Shown: positions 25,570 to 35,038, counted from the stretch's first letter. The stretch: 64,000 nucleotides of DNA from Planctomycetota bacterium (GCA_021414025.1 JAIOPG010000008.1:62001-126000), one strand, 5' to 3'. Notes: generated by a model not told the origin, from the sequence alone. Program-made: numbers and translations.

Positions 25570-26526
25570 TCAGCGGCCCGCGCCCGACGCGTCGACGACC
25601 TGCTTCACCACGGCGATCTGCGCGTCGCTGCCGTGCACAAAGAGCGTGCCGGTCTCGCGGTGAATCTTCATGGAGAGGCCGCCGGTGCCGCCCTGCTTCT
25701 CCAGCGCGCTGTCGATGGCAAGGATGACCTGGTCCTGGGCCTCCTCCACTTGCCGCTGCGTCGAGGCGTCGGCGCGCTGCGCCTCCTGAAGGCGGAAGAG
25801 CGCGGTGGCCGGAGTCGACTTCACCATCAGGATGAGCTGCTCAGCATTGGCATGATTGGTGACAATGGTCAGCTTCGGCGGGCTGCCGGCGGCTCGCCAC
25901 GCCTTCCAGTCGATCAGGAACTCCTGGTGGAGGCCGCTGCCGGCGGTTCCCGCGGGAAGCGTGGCAACGCCATCCGGCTTCACGCCCGTGACCAGGAAGG
26001 GAACGCCCTCCTTGCTTTCCAGCGTCACTCTTGTCGGCGCCGCCTCGGAGGCGTCGGAAACCTCCAGAACCTCCGGCTTCACCGCGACGAACGTTTTCAC
26101 GAATCCTGTGATCGTGAAGGGCTGTGCCGCGGCGCCCTCGACTTGAAAGGTGATCTTCTTGCTCAGCGGGATGCCGGTCTTGGCGCCGGGGTCGATGGTG
26201 ATGTCGATGTCGAAATGGGCGCCGGGGGCGACGGCCTCGGCGGGCGCGGCGCTGATGGTCGTGCAGCCGCACGCGGGAACGATGCGGAGGATCTTCACCG
26301 GCTTGTCGCCGGCGTTGAACACCGTGAGCTTGCCGGTCTTCTTCTGGCCGGCGACCATCTCGCCAAGATCCAGCTGCGCGGGCTCGAAGCGAAGCGATGG
26401 CGTCTGTGGTGCCTCCACGGATGGCGCCGCCGGAGCGATGTTCGATGCGGAAGAAGTCGCGGGCGATGTCTGGGGCGCGGTGCCGGTCAGAGCGAGCAGC
26501 GAGGCGAGTAGGGCGGTCGGCAGCAT
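25570..26526 (-). CDS. Secreted DUF1573-domain protein
   Basis: A 318-residue protein with a signal peptide (MLPTALLASLLALTGTAP), a Ser/Ala/Pro linker and a DUF1573 beta-sandwich at about 50-150. The diagnostic segment is FNAGDKPVKILRIVPACGCTT, containing the family CGCT motif. A second, looser beta-rich half follows (about 150-245). A C-terminal amphipathic helical region (about 250-318) resembles a secretin-type short domain, ending ...VHGSDAQIAVVKQVVDA. DUF1573 proteins of planctomycetes and bacteroidetes are extracytoplasmic; the role is unknown. The ATG at 26526 has AGGAG 7 bases upstream. It is the probable first gene of the sigma-factor operon. Confidence 0.75.
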   Translation of the reverse strand: MLPTALLASLLALTGTAPQTSPATSSASNIAPAAPSVEAPQTPSLRFEPAQLDLGEMVAGQKKTGKLTVFNAGDKPVKILRIVPACGCTTISAAPAEAVAPGAHFDIDITIDPGAKTGIPLSKKITFQVEGAAAQPFTITGFVKTFVAVKPEVLEVSDASEAAPTRVTLESKEGVPFLVTGVKPDGVATLPAGTAGSGLHQEFLIDWKAWRAAGSPPKLTIVTNHANAEQLILMVKSTPATALFRLQEAQRADASTQRQVEEAQDQVILAIDSALEKQGGTGGLSMKIHRETGTLFVHGSDAQIAVVKQVVDASGAGR

Positions 26527-26617
26527 GGCAATCTCCTGTTGTTGGAGCCAGCGGAATGCTAGCCCTTTGAAGAACGAAGCCGACCGCCCAAATCCGTCAG
26601 GCCAGTAGAATCCGCCC

Positions 26618-27187
26618 ATGGATGTCGACCGCACCCCCTCCAATTGCGCGCCGATCGACCCCCGCACCATCACGCGTCCCGATCCGGTGCTCCGCACCTA
26701 TTACATCATCGTCGCCATCCTGACCCTGCCGGCCGTGGTGATCACGCTGCCGCTGCTGATGTTCAAGTACAAGTCGCTGCGCTACCGCTTCGACGATGAG
26801 GGCATCGCCATGTCCTGGGGCATCCTCTTCCGGCGCGAGATGTACCTGACCTACCGCCGCATCCAGGACATCCACGTCACCCGCGGCATCATCCAGCGCT
26901 GGTTGGGCATTGCCACGATCTCCGTGCAAACGGCCTCGGGCGGCATGGGCTCCGACATGCTGATCGAGGGCATCGTGGAGTACGACGCGCTGCGCGATTT
27001 CCTCTACCGCCGCATGCGCGGAGCCCATGGAGAGATCGATCCCACGACCACCGACGCATCGGGCATTTCGCGACCCGGCGATCCTGTGCACATCGCGGGC
27101 CGCGATCCCGACGAGGCGCTGGCGCTGTTGCGCGAAATCCGCGACGAGATCCGGCGCCTGAAACCAACCAGCGGAGCTCGATCGTGA
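26618..27187 (+). CDS. Bacterial PH-domain (bPH2/DUF304) membrane protein 1
   Basis: A 189-residue protein with a membrane hairpin (about 28-48) followed by a bPH2 domain: YRFDDEGIAMSWGILFRREMYLTYRRIQDIHVTRGIIQR, ...GIATISVQTASG. The R-x-I-Q-D/N-I/V pattern with GxxxR...G is the hallmark of the YdbS/YdbT-type proteins. The C-terminal 45 residues are hydrophilic and end in a helix (EALALLREIRDEIRRLK). An almost identical final helix occurs in the neighbour, which suggests that the two interact. The gene is divergent from the DUF1573 operon over a 91-base gap. The start is 26618 because the sequence before it is non-coding in this frame. Confidence 0.8.
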   Translation: MDVDRTPSNCAPIDPRTITRPDPVLRTYYIIVAILTLPAVVITLPLLMFKYKSLRYRFDDEGIAMSWGILFRREMYLTYRRIQDIHVTRGIIQRWLGIATISVQTASGGMGSDMLIEGIVEYDALRDFLYRRMRGAHGEIDPTTTDASGISRPGDPVHIAGRDPDEALALLREIRDEIRRLKPTSGARS

Positions 27188-27981
27188 CGGGCCAGGCGGA
27201 CAAAGCCGCGCAATGGATGTACCAGGGCATCTGGGGTGTGCTCGTCGAGCTCTTCAAGGTGCCACGTGAACCGCCCGCGCTTCCGGTGTCCACCGGCCAT
27301 CGCCATGACACCTTCCAGCCCGGCCCCGGCTACCTGCGCTACATGAAGTTCAAGTTCTGGGTGATCCTGCTGTTGATGGACATTGTCTTCAGCATCATCT
27401 GGTTCGTGCTGACGGCAGTGCTGCTGAAGACTGACCATTACATCCTGGCCGGGCTGCTCGCCATTCCCGCGCTGGCCATCATCGTGCTGCCCGACATCGT
27501 GGCCTACATCGCCATTCATCTGCGCTACGACACCACCTGGTATGTCTTCACCGACCGCAGCATGCGCCTCCGCCGCGGCGTCATGGTGCTGCACGAGATG
27601 ACCATCACCTTCGAAAATGTCCAGAATGTCACCGTGGACCAGGGGCCGCTGCAGCGCTACTTCGGTATCGGATCGGTGGTGGTGCAGACTGCCGGCGGCG
27701 CCTCAGGGGATCCCAAGCATGGCGGCGGCTCAACGCACCAGGCGGTCATCGAGGGGATCGACAATCCCGCGGATGTTCGCGATCGGATCATGGCCCAGGT
27801 TCGCGCCAGCACCAGCGCCGGGTTGGGCGACGAGCATCATCTTCCGAGCCACTCCTTCGCCGGAGCAAGCGAATCACTCGCCGCGCCGGGACGCGGCCAT
27901 GCGCCGGCCTGGACGGCGGCGCACCTTGATGCCCTCCGCGCTATTCGTGATGAGCTTCGTTCGCTGCCGGCGAGTGCGTGA
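27184..27981 (+). CDS. Bacterial PH-domain (bPH2/DUF304) membrane protein 2
   Basis: A 265-residue partner of the preceding protein. It has two hydrophobic segments (about 58-82 and 88-112) and then a bPH2 domain: YVFTDRSMRLRRGVMVLHEMTITFENVQNVTVDQGPLQRYFGIGSVVVQTAGG. A low-complexity His/Ala/Gly linker follows, then a C-terminal helix, LDALRAIRDELRSLPA, like the one ending its neighbour. It starts with GTG that overlaps the preceding stop. The last 41 bases overlap the end of the convergent hydrolase gene, an unusually long convergent overlap. Confidence 0.8.
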   Translation: MTGQADKAAQWMYQGIWGVLVELFKVPREPPALPVSTGHRHDTFQPGPGYLRYMKFKFWVILLLMDIVFSIIWFVLTAVLLKTDHYILAGLLAIPALAIIVLPDIVAYIAIHLRYDTTWYVFTDRSMRLRRGVMVLHEMTITFENVQNVTVDQGPLQRYFGIGSVVVQTAGGASGDPKHGGGSTHQAVIEGIDNPADVRDRIMAQVRASTSAGLGDEHHLPSHSFAGASESLAAPGRGHAPAWTAAHLDALRAIRDELRSLPASA

Positions 27982-29086
27982 CCTTCTTGACTGCGACATC
28001 GCCGACCTTGCCGCCCGCGATGAAGTTCGCCACCAATTCATCGAGCTCCTTCGGGTGGTCGTCCATGATGAAGTGACGGGAGTCTTCGATCGTGACCAGT
28101 TTCACGCTGGGTGAGGCATCCGCAAACTCCCCCGCCACCGCTTTCCTCATGACGGCGGCCATCTCCGGACCCATGTCGTCGGAAATGGCGCTGATCACCA
28201 GCAACGGCACCTGCACCTTGCTCAGCATCGGGCGCAGGTCCGATCCGACCAGTTCGAGCATGTACTCCATCGTGGTGTCCTTGGGCACCAGGGAGCAGAT
28301 CTCGCCGATCTCCTTCGCGCGCACCGGGTCCGTCACCATCCGCGCCACCGACTGCTTCTGACCCGCGGGCCAGGACTCCTCAGGCATGGACTTCATCATC
28401 GAGGTGAATTGCGCCACCATCGCCGCTCGCGCCTCCCTGGTGTCAGGCTGTCCCGGCTGAGGCGGCGGGAACACCGGCAGTCCGTCGATGGAGATCGCGC
28501 ATTTGATTTTGTCGCCGTGCAGGGCCGCAAGTTGGATCGCCAGGTTGCCGCCCATCGAGTGTCCGATGATGACGGGCTTGTCCAGCTTCTGAACCTCGAT
28601 GAATTTCAGGATCGCGGCCTGGGCGTTTTGCAGCCAAGGGCTGTCCATCGGCGACGCGCCCGCCGCAAGCTCAGGCGGATTGCTGCAGCCGAATCCCGGC
28701 AGCGTCACCGCGAACATGCGGTACTTCGTGGCGTTGCGTGCCATGAAGGATTCGTAGACGCTCCAGTCGCATGAGAGGCCGGGGATCAGGATCATCGTGA
28801 TCGGACCGGTGCCTCGCTCCTCGGTGTGGGCGAGCGTCTTGGGAGGCATGGTCAGGATTGTTTTTGAGGCGGGCGCTTTGGAAGCGGGAGTCGCCTGCGG
28901 TGCCGCAGCAGGCGCCGTGGATTTCGTCGCCGCGGGCTTGGCGGCCGGCGTCGTCGCCGGAGTGGATGCGGGCGGAGTCGTCGGCGGCGCGGAGGGCGGC
29001 GCTGCGACCGTAGCGGAGTTCAGGGCAAGCAGTCCAGCGCCGATCGAAAAGATCGCGAGGCGCACGCAAGTCATTTGAGTTTTCAC
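27941..29086 (-). CDS. Secreted alpha/beta hydrolase
   Basis: A 381-residue protein with a signal peptide (about 1-28), a Pro/Ala/Thr-rich linker (about 29-75) and an alpha/beta hydrolase fold (about 85-365). The nucleophile elbow is GHSMGGN (Ser), preceded by the oxyanion region LIPGLSCDWSVY. The catalytic His lies in DSRHFIMDDHP, and an acidic residue near VISAISDDMGPE is the likely third member. The substrate is unknown. The GTG start has AAGGA upstream; ATG at 29074 is an alternative. The gene lies 36 bases downstream of the VOC gene, same strand. Confidence 0.82.
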   Translation of the reverse strand: MKTQMTCVRLAIFSIGAGLLALNSATVAAPPSAPPTTPPASTPATTPAAKPAATKSTAPAAAPQATPASKAPASKTILTMPPKTLAHTEERGTGPITMILIPGLSCDWSVYESFMARNATKYRMFAVTLPGFGCSNPPELAAGASPMDSPWLQNAQAAILKFIEVQKLDKPVIIGHSMGGNLAIQLAALHGDKIKCAISIDGLPVFPPPQPGQPDTREARAAMVAQFTSMMKSMPEESWPAGQKQSVARMVTDPVRAKEIGEICSLVPKDTTMEYMLELVGSDLRPMLSKVQVPLLVISAISDDMGPEMAAVMRKAVAGEFADASPSVKLVTIEDSRHFIMDDHPKELDELVANFIAGGKVGDVAVKKVTHSPAANEAHHE

Positions 29087-29122
29087 AATTTCAATCCTTG
29101 AAAGATGATGTCCGAACCTGAT

Positions 29123-29953
29123 CTATTTGTTCTTGAAGAGCGCAAAGGTCGCACCGGTGGGATCCGTGGCCACCGCGAAGCGCCCCACGTTGGGGATGTC
29201 CGTCGGCGGGCAGCAGACCTTGCCGCCATGCTGCGTCGCCCGCGCCGCGGCCGCGTCGACATCGTCCACCATGATGTAGGTGAGCCAGTTCGACGGCATG
29301 GGACCCATCTCCGGCAGAATCTTCATCATGCCGCCGACGCCACCCTGCTTCTTCGCCTTGTCGGCGCCGGGCAGCCAGAAGAGCGTGTAGTCGCCCGTGG
29401 GCATCGGCATCACGGTGGTGGTCCATCCGAGGAGCTGCGAATAGAACGTCTCCGCCTTGGCCGGATCATTGGTGAGCAGCTCGGCCCAGCAGAATGTGCC
29501 CGTCTCGTTTTGCGGGGCACGCATGCCGCACTGATCCACGCCCTTGAAGAGATGAACCACGGCGCCGGTGGGGTCGGCAATCTGGCAGATACGACCAACA
29601 TTGGGGAAGTCCATCGCGTCCATGATCTTGTGCGCGCCCAGCTTCACCGCCTTGGCCACCGCGACGTCGACGTCCGGCACATTGATGTACACGGCCCAGT
29701 TGGCGGGCACGCTCGCCGGAACTTCCTTGGGCATGTTCATCATGCCGCCGACATGCATGCCGCTCTTGGTGACCCATTCGGTGTAGCTGCCGCTGCTGTC
29801 ATCGGGGCAGCCGTGCGTGGTCCAGCCCACGACCTTGGTGTAGAAGTCGGCGGCGCGCTTGGTGTCGCGCGTGTGCAACTCGTTCCAGCAGATGATGCCC
29901 ATGATGCGCTCGGCGGACTTGGACGATGTCGGGGTTGCGGTGGTGTTTGGCAT
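29123..29953 (-). CDS. Two-domain VOC (glyoxalase/bleomycin resistance fold) protein
   Basis: A 276-residue protein made of two homologous VOC modules. Module 1 (about 18-135) begins ICWNELHTRDTKRAADFYTKVVGW and ends ADPTGAVVHLFKG. Module 2 (about 148-275) begins FCWAELLTNDPAKAETFYSQLLGW and ends ATDPTGATFALFKNK. In VOC enzymes the metal ligands are a His or Glu on the first and last strands. Here the first-strand Glu is kept (NELHT, AELLT), but the last-strand ligand (usually E or H) is not obvious, so the metal site may be incomplete. Related proteins are annotated as glyoxalase-like hydroxylases of unknown substrate. The ATG at 29953 is chosen because homology starts soon after it. Confidence 0.8.
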   Translation of the reverse strand: MPNTTATPTSSKSAERIMGIICWNELHTRDTKRAADFYTKVVGWTTHGCPDDSSGSYTEWVTKSGMHVGGMMNMPKEVPASVPANWAVYINVPDVDVAVAKAVKLGAHKIMDAMDFPNVGRICQIADPTGAVVHLFKGVDQCGMRAPQNETGTFCWAELLTNDPAKAETFYSQLLGWTTTVMPMPTGDYTLFWLPGADKAKKQGGVGGMMKILPEMGPMPSNWLTYIMVDDVDAAAARATQHGGKVCCPPTDIPNVGRFAVATDPTGATFALFKNK

Positions 29954-30140
29954 GAGGTCAAGAATACCCTGACGCCGCGGGTGAGAAAGGGAATGGTGGG
30001 CGGGTGAAATCTCTAAAATCCCATGTAAAACCTTTGACTTGGCCCCCTTCCGCATTACTCTGCTGGTCGTCGTTCCGGCTTCCCTTTGAACCGCCGGGTG
30101 TTCAAGCCGGAACGGCGAGAATTGCTGCTGGAGAAACAAC

Positions 30141-31004
30141 ATGAATCGCACTTCCCTTGTGCATGCCTTGACGATGGTCGCCGCTCTCGTGATTGCCGCG
30201 TTCGCCACGCCGGCATCGGCCCAGTTCGTGCTGGATGGCGCCGCCGCCGACCGCACCTCGTTCATCACCATGCTGAATTCGTTTTCCACAGGCGGCGCCT
30301 GGAAGCAGGTCGGCGCAGACAACGAACTGGCCTTCACGGCCGACGGCAAGCCGCTGAACAACTTTGCCACCAAGACCAAGGGCTACAACGACGGATCGGG
30401 ATTCAAGCTGACGCTGGAAGTGGGCCGCAATCAGCCCGGCGTGCTGGTCGGTTCCTTCATGGGCGGCGGCATCCAGCGGCTGGACCTGACCGACATTGCG
30501 ACATTCTCCGACGACATCACCTTCAAGCCCAAGGGCGATTTCCAGCAGGCAATCCTGCTGCACGAGCTGGCGGAGGTGTACACCGCGGTCAACCGAAACC
30601 TGGGATACGACGCATCGCACCGGGCCGCCATCGATGTTGAGAACGCGCAGATCAAGGCCATGGGCGCGTTGGGCGAGCGGGATGTTCTGGGAGTGACCCA
30701 GTTCCTCAACGGCAATCCGTTGAATGGATTTCGACCGGAGATTCGCTCGCCGTGGACCTATCACGATCCCGCCGGGGACATCAAGGGCTTCCTGTCCATC
30801 AAAATCGGAAACGCCAACATTCTCAGCGACCGGTTCATTCGAGGCGGGCTCTTCGATTTTGAAAATCCGTTCGATCCCGCCACCAGCGAGGATGTGTGGA
30901 TCGAAAGCTACGACTTCGTGCCTGAAGTCATTCCCGCCCCGGGAGCCTCGGCGCTGCTGGGATTGGGCATGGGTTTCGCGGTTCGCCGGCGGCGAACGGA
31001 CTGA
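30141..31004 (+). CDS. Secreted protein with exosortase-type C-terminal tail
   Basis: A 287-residue protein with a signal peptide (about 1-27, ending ATPASAQ) and a C-terminal sorting tail: VIPAPGASALLGLGMG, then a hydrophobic stretch ending in FAVRRRRTD. The PAPGA + hydrophobic helix + arginine cluster layout is the form of PEP-CTERM seen in this lineage. Such tails are cleaved by an exosortase, none of which lies in the window. The middle contains ILLHELAEVYTAVNRNLGY and DASHRAAIDVENAQIKAMG, a pattern that resembles a degenerate metallopeptidase site (HELxx..., ENxxIxxxG). Function is unknown. The 5' region (29954-30140) may carry a promoter, but I see no convincing one. Confidence 0.7.
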   Translation: MNRTSLVHALTMVAALVIAAFATPASAQFVLDGAAADRTSFITMLNSFSTGGAWKQVGADNELAFTADGKPLNNFATKTKGYNDGSGFKLTLEVGRNQPGVLVGSFMGGGIQRLDLTDIATFSDDITFKPKGDFQQAILLHELAEVYTAVNRNLGYDASHRAAIDVENAQIKAMGALGERDVLGVTQFLNGNPLNGFRPEIRSPWTYHDPAGDIKGFLSIKIGNANILSDRFIRGGLFDFENPFDPATSEDVWIESYDFVPEVIPAPGASALLGLGMGFAVRRRRTD

Positions 31005-31052
31005 CGCCGCGCGAGCGGCGGTGACTTCCTGTTGTGAATGGCGCGCCCGCGT

Positions 31053-32258
31053 CTAGGCGCCAGGCTGTCCGGCCAGCGCCGCCATGCGCACCCCGCGCGG
31101 CGGCAGCGGCGTCCCGCACTCCGGGCACTTCAGCGCGTCCAGGTTCAGCGTGTTGTAGTTGCATTGGGTGCAGTGCGGCAGCGCCACGCGCACGGTCAGG
31201 ATCAGCCCGCACCCGACGCAAGGCGAGGAGCCCGTGGGCGCCTTCTGCTGCTTGCGGCAGTTGGGGCATTGGATCGAGACTTCACGGATCGTGTCGGCGC
31301 TGGTCGCCACTTCCAGCGGGTTGACGCGCTTGTTGTAGCGGCTGAGGATGATGACGGCCAGGGTGGCGCAGCACGCGGCGATCGCGAACGCGGCGGTCAG
31401 ACGGGCCGCCAAGTCGTTGGACCCGAAGACATGATCGAAGAAGCCTTTCGTGTAGACCAGATTCACATAGGTCATTCCGGCGCAGGTCGCCGCCATCGCA
31501 GCGATGGTGGCCATCGCCATCCATCGCTGTGCAGCGGGCAGATGGAAACGCAGCACGAAATTCGCGTGGGCGACTCCCACCGCCACGATGCAGCACTCGT
31601 TGAAAATCCTGCTTTCCTCATGAATGTCGTTCCAGATTCCCCAGCAGCCCATCGAAAAGACGGCGGCGCAGGCGACGACGCCGATCCATCGCCAATGGGC
31701 CGAGTCCGTTCCGGCTCCGACCATGGCCAGGAACGCCAGCATGCCCATTCCGAAGAGAAGCCAGGCCGTCTCGAAGGACTTGTCGCTGTAGGCATTGGCC
31801 CAGAAGGTGTGCTGCCAGATGCCCACCAGAAGCAAAATGAAAATGGCCGCAGTGCACGCAAACCACACCTGTCCCGCCAGTCGCCCCGCCTTGAAGCCGA
31901 TCGCGATCATGGCCATGGTCGACGTGATCCCGTACCCGCACAAGGCGAAGGCGGTCGCGACGATCCGCTCATCCATGAGCGGGTAGAACATTTGAATCCA
32001 GATTGACAGCAGCGCGGCCAAGTACGTCGCCACCGTCGCGCCCAGAGCCCACACGCCCGCGAGGCGCATCGCTGGATTGTCCATCACCTTCGCGGCGGGC
32101 ATGGCGAATCCGATCGCGACGGCCGTCAGGAACCCGGAGCCGCAGACCCGCCCCATGATTTCGTTGCCGGGAATCAGGACGATCAGCACCCCCGCCCCGG
32201 CGCAGACGGCCAGCGCTATCAACATGAAGCGCAGCAAGGTTTTCTGAATGGGCGTCAT
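31053..32258 (-). CDS. Multi-pass membrane protein with C-terminal double zinc ribbon
   Basis: A 401-residue protein with eight or nine hydrophobic segments (first at about 12-30, last at about 290-312). A cytoplasmic tail follows with three cysteine pairs: [21 protein letters not shown] (about 333-353) and [20 protein letters not shown] (about 366-385). Two zinc ribbons are therefore expected. The architecture fits the other zinc-ribbon membrane proteins in the window, but with more helices. It overlaps the end of the SPFH gene as ATGA, a strong hint that the two products work together in the membrane. No enzymatic motif is seen. Confidence 0.75.
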   Translation of the reverse strand: MTPIQKTLLRFMLIALAVCAGAGVLIVLIPGNEIMGRVCGSGFLTAVAIGFAMPAAKVMDNPAMRLAGVWALGATVATYLAALLSIWIQMFYPLMDERIVATAFALCGYGITSTMAMIAIGFKAGRLAGQVWFACTAAIFILLLVGIWQHTFWANAYSDKSFETAWLLFGMGMLAFLAMVGAGTDSAHWRWIGVVACAAVFSMGCWGIWNDIHEESRIFNECCIVAVGVAHANFVLRFHLPAAQRWMAMATIAAMAATCAGMTYVNLVYTKGFFDHVFGSNDLAARLTAAFAIAACCATLAVIILSRYNKRVNPLEVATSADTIREVSIQCPNCRKQQKAPTGSSPCVGCGLILTVRVALPHCTQCNYNTLNLDALKCPECGTPLPPRGVRMAALAGQPGA

Positions 32259-33256
32259 GCCGAGTTGGGATTGCCGATCTGCACCACCGGATGGGCGCCG
32301 CGGTCACTCACCAGCACGACCAACAGGTTCGACACGATCTGCGCCTTCTGCTCCGGAGTCATCACCGCCAGCTTCTTTGCGGCGATCTGCTCCAGCGCCA
32401 GCTCGACCATGCCGACCGCGCCCTCGACGATCTTGAACCGCGCCGCGACGAAGGCTGAGGCCTGCTGGCGCTGCAGCATCGCCGAGGCAATCTCCGGTGC
32501 GTAGCTCAGGCACGAGATGCGGCTTTCGAGCACTTCGATCCCTGCGCCGCCAAGCCGTCCTTCGAGCTCCTCCTTCAGCTTGGCGCCGACCTGATCGGTG
32601 CTGCCGCGCAGGCTCATGCCCTCCGCGTCGGGGTAGTCGTAGTGGAAGCGGCTGGCCAGATTGCGCAGGGCCGATTCGCTTTGAATCTCCACGAATTGTT
32701 CGTACTTTTGCACCGCGAAAAGTGCCTCGGCGGTGTCGACCACGCGCCAGACCACGATCGCCGCGATGTCAATGGGATTACCGTCGAGATCGTTCACCTT
32801 GACCGGGTGGCGCGACCGCGTCGCCTCGCGAATGATCTTGCCGGCGGCGTCCTTGACCGCTTCGGTTTCACTGGAACCGGTCTCAAAGGTGCGGACGCGC
32901 AAGGAGACCCGGGTCTTGCGCGTGAAAGGATTCGTCCAGTGGAAACCGAGCTTGCGAACGGTGCCGCGGTAGTGGCCGAAGAGCACCAGCACGCGGCTTT
33001 CGTTGGGGCCGACCACGAAGAATCCGGCAAGGCTGATCACCAACCCGAGAAAGATCAGGATTGCCAAGATGATCGTTGGCGGTTCACCCTTCTTCACTCC
33101 GCCCACGAACATGGCGATCGAGAAAAGAAGAAGGAAGATCCAGACTGGAATCATCAGCCAGCCTGAAAAGGGCTTGAACAGTTTCTCGCGGAACTGCGAT
33201 TCGCCGAGGAATCTTTGATTGGCCGAAGAAACACCGCCGGAAGTTGCGTTTGACAT
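32255..33256 (-). CDS. SPFH/band 7 (stomatin-prohibitin-like) membrane protein
   Basis: A 333-residue protein with two N-terminal membrane helices (about 33-52 and 60-80) and an SPFH domain (about 85-260) starting [23 protein letters not shown]. Further motifs are [31 protein letters not shown], and a helical region with [25 protein letters not shown]. It belongs to the slipin/prohibitin-like group that forms membrane scaffolds. No NfeD partner is next to it; the coupled partner is the zinc-ribbon membrane protein. The C-terminal [21 protein letters not shown] resembles the end of other bacterial members. Confidence 0.88.
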   Translation of the reverse strand: MSNATSGGVSSANQRFLGESQFREKLFKPFSGWLMIPVWIFLLLFSIAMFVGGVKKGEPPTIILAILIFLGLVISLAGFFVVGPNESRVLVLFGHYRGTVRKLGFHWTNPFTRKTRVSLRVRTFETGSSETEAVKDAAGKIIREATRSRHPVKVNDLDGNPIDIAAIVVWRVVDTAEALFAVQKYEQFVEIQSESALRNLASRFHYDYPDAEGMSLRGSTDQVGAKLKEELEGRLGGAGIEVLESRISCLSYAPEIASAMLQRQQASAFVAARFKIVEGAVGMVELALEQIAAKKLAVMTPEQKAQIVSNLLVVLVSDRGAHPVVQIGNPNSA

Positions 33257-33293
33257 GGTGCCGTCCTTTGGGCGGGATTATATCGGTTCTGTT

Positions 33294-34958
33294 CTACCCC
33301 ATGACAGTCTCGGCGTGCATCCGAGTGAAGCAAATTCGGTGCAGCGTGCTCGCGAGGGACGCAAGCTTACCTTGCGCGATCTCGCCCATGAGGCCGATCT
33401 GAATCCAGTTCCGGCGGCGGAGGTAATCGCTGTTGTAACTCAGGAGATAACCGGCCTCCATCAACTGCCCGCCGATGATTGCCGAGTCCAGCTCCGCCGG
33501 CAGGACGATCGTGATGATGGCGGGCGAATAGTGCCCGTCCACATCAATGAGACTAAAACCGGATCCGCGCAACGAAGTTCGCAGCGCGGCGGACACCTCA
33601 GCCACGCTTGTGAAATGCTTTTCCCAGTCCGTGTGCTTGAGGGATGCGTGCAGGGCGTGAACCAGGTTGGAGGAGTGCGTGAAGGCGATGCCTTGGTGCT
33701 GCGCGTAGTGGCCAAGGTCGAGGTATCGCGGCAGGCGCGGGCTGGTCGCGAGCTCGTGGTGGTAGAACACCAGGGCCAGTCCGGAATAGGAGCGCAAGCC
33801 CTTGCCGCTGGCGCACGACGCCAGATGCACCCCGCTCAAATCCACGGGCAGCGTGCCGATGGAACTGATGGCGTCCAAACATAATTTGATGCTGCAGTCG
33901 GCGCAGATCTTTTTCAGCGCGTCGAGGTCGTTCAACACGCCGGTGGAGGTCTCGCAATGCGCACACCAGAGCCAGCCGATGCCCGATTTCTGATTTTCGA
34001 TTCCAGATATTCCGGCACCTTTACATTGGCGCTCGACGAGGGAGAAATCAATCGTGTCGCCCCATTCGAAGGATAGTGTGTCGAACTCCAGGCCCAGCCG
34101 GCGCGCGTGGTCGACAAGTCGCTCGCCGAATTCTCCGTTGACCAGGATCAATCCGCGTTCGTACGCCAGCGAAAGTTGGGCGGCGACAGCGTCGTTGGCG
34201 AGCGAACCGGAGCCAAGGAGAATTTCGACTTTGGCGGAGCGAGTCAGCTTGCAGAGTGCTTGCTTGGCCGCCTGAAAGTCGCTGACAAAGACGTCGGTCC
34301 GATGGGATTCGGGAGTCTGCTCGAACGCGCGCTTAACGACGCGGGGGATGGCGACCGGGCCGGGCAGAAAGTTCGCCGCCGCCGTCTGGAACGCGCGAGT
34401 GGGCGAGTCGCGGAGAAAGTCCTTCGCGGCGCTCTCAAATGTTTCGAGCGTAATGAACATCGGTTGAAACACAGCATCGCCCTTGCCGACGAGCGGGCCG
34501 AATGGGGTGAAGCCGATATGGCGGTAGAGTCTTTCCTGCCGCGTCGTGCCCGAGATGATGGCAAGGTCGTAGCCCTGCTCCATTCCGTGCTGCCAGAGCA
34601 GCGCGAGGATGCCGCCGAGCACCTGCCCGCCGATCAAGCCGCGGTATTTTTTTTCGGTGGCCAGCAGACGGATCTCGCAAATCTTCCGCCCGGGCGGCAG
34701 ATAGGAATCGAGCCTCTCCAATTTCCCGTCGAGCGAAAATGGGCGGTTGCCGCGCACGGCCATCATGCCGACGAGCTTGCGGCCGCTGAAACAGGTGAGG
34801 TAGGTGTTCTCATTGTGGAACTTGTCCACGAGCCGCTTCGACGGCGACGCGGCGTGCTGGGGAATCTCCTCGACGAAGGTCTTGTAGTTGAGATGATGGA
34901 TCGCCTCGAATTCCCAATCCTCGCTGGCGATCTTGAAGACGAGCGGTTGCTGGCTCAT
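33294..34958 (-). CDS. GNAT-like acyltransferase fused to class V aminotransferase
   Basis: A 554-residue fusion. Residues about 1-195 form a GNAT-like N-acyltransferase domain (MAVRGNRPFSLDGKLERLD, EIRLLATEKKYRGLIGGQVL, RLYRHIGFTPFG). Residues about 205-550 form a fold-type I PLP enzyme of class V: ILLGSGSLANDAVAAQLSL (cofactor phosphate region), WCAHCETSTGVLNDLDAL, DAISSIGTLPVDLSG and CASGKGLRSYSGLALVFY, whose Lys should bind PLP. The class-V part resembles alanine-glyoxylate/serine-pyruvate and 2-aminoethylphosphonate aminotransferases. The two activities on one chain suggest transamination of a keto compound and acylation of the product. The DNA is somewhat less GC-rich than its surroundings (runs of T near 34648). 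It is 37 bases before the SPFH gene. Confidence 0.78.
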   Translation of the reverse strand: MSQQPLVFKIASEDWEFEAIHHLNYKTFVEEIPQHAASPSKRLVDKFHNENTYLTCFSGRKLVGMMAVRGNRPFSLDGKLERLDSYLPPGRKICEIRLLATEKKYRGLIGGQVLGGILALLWQHGMEQGYDLAIISGTTRQERLYRHIGFTPFGPLVGKGDAVFQPMFITLETFESAAKDFLRDSPTRAFQTAAANFLPGPVAIPRVVKRAFEQTPESHRTDVFVSDFQAAKQALCKLTRSAKVEILLGSGSLANDAVAAQLSLAYERGLILVNGEFGERLVDHARRLGLEFDTLSFEWGDTIDFSLVERQCKGAGISGIENQKSGIGWLWCAHCETSTGVLNDLDALKKICADCSIKLCLDAISSIGTLPVDLSGVHLASCASGKGLRSYSGLALVFYHHELATSPRLPRYLDLGHYAQHQGIAFTHSSNLVHALHASLKHTDWEKHFTSVAEVSAALRTSLRGSGFSLIDVDGHYSPAIITIVLPAELDSAIIGGQLMEAGYLLSYNSDYLRRRNWIQIGLMGEIAQGKLASLASTLHRICFTRMHAETVMG

Positions 34959-35038
34959 GACTTCTCCTGCGGGTGGACGGCTCGCGATGGCGAGCGAAGC
35001 GTTTCAAGAATTCCTCTTCGTTGAGGTGCTCGAAGAGG

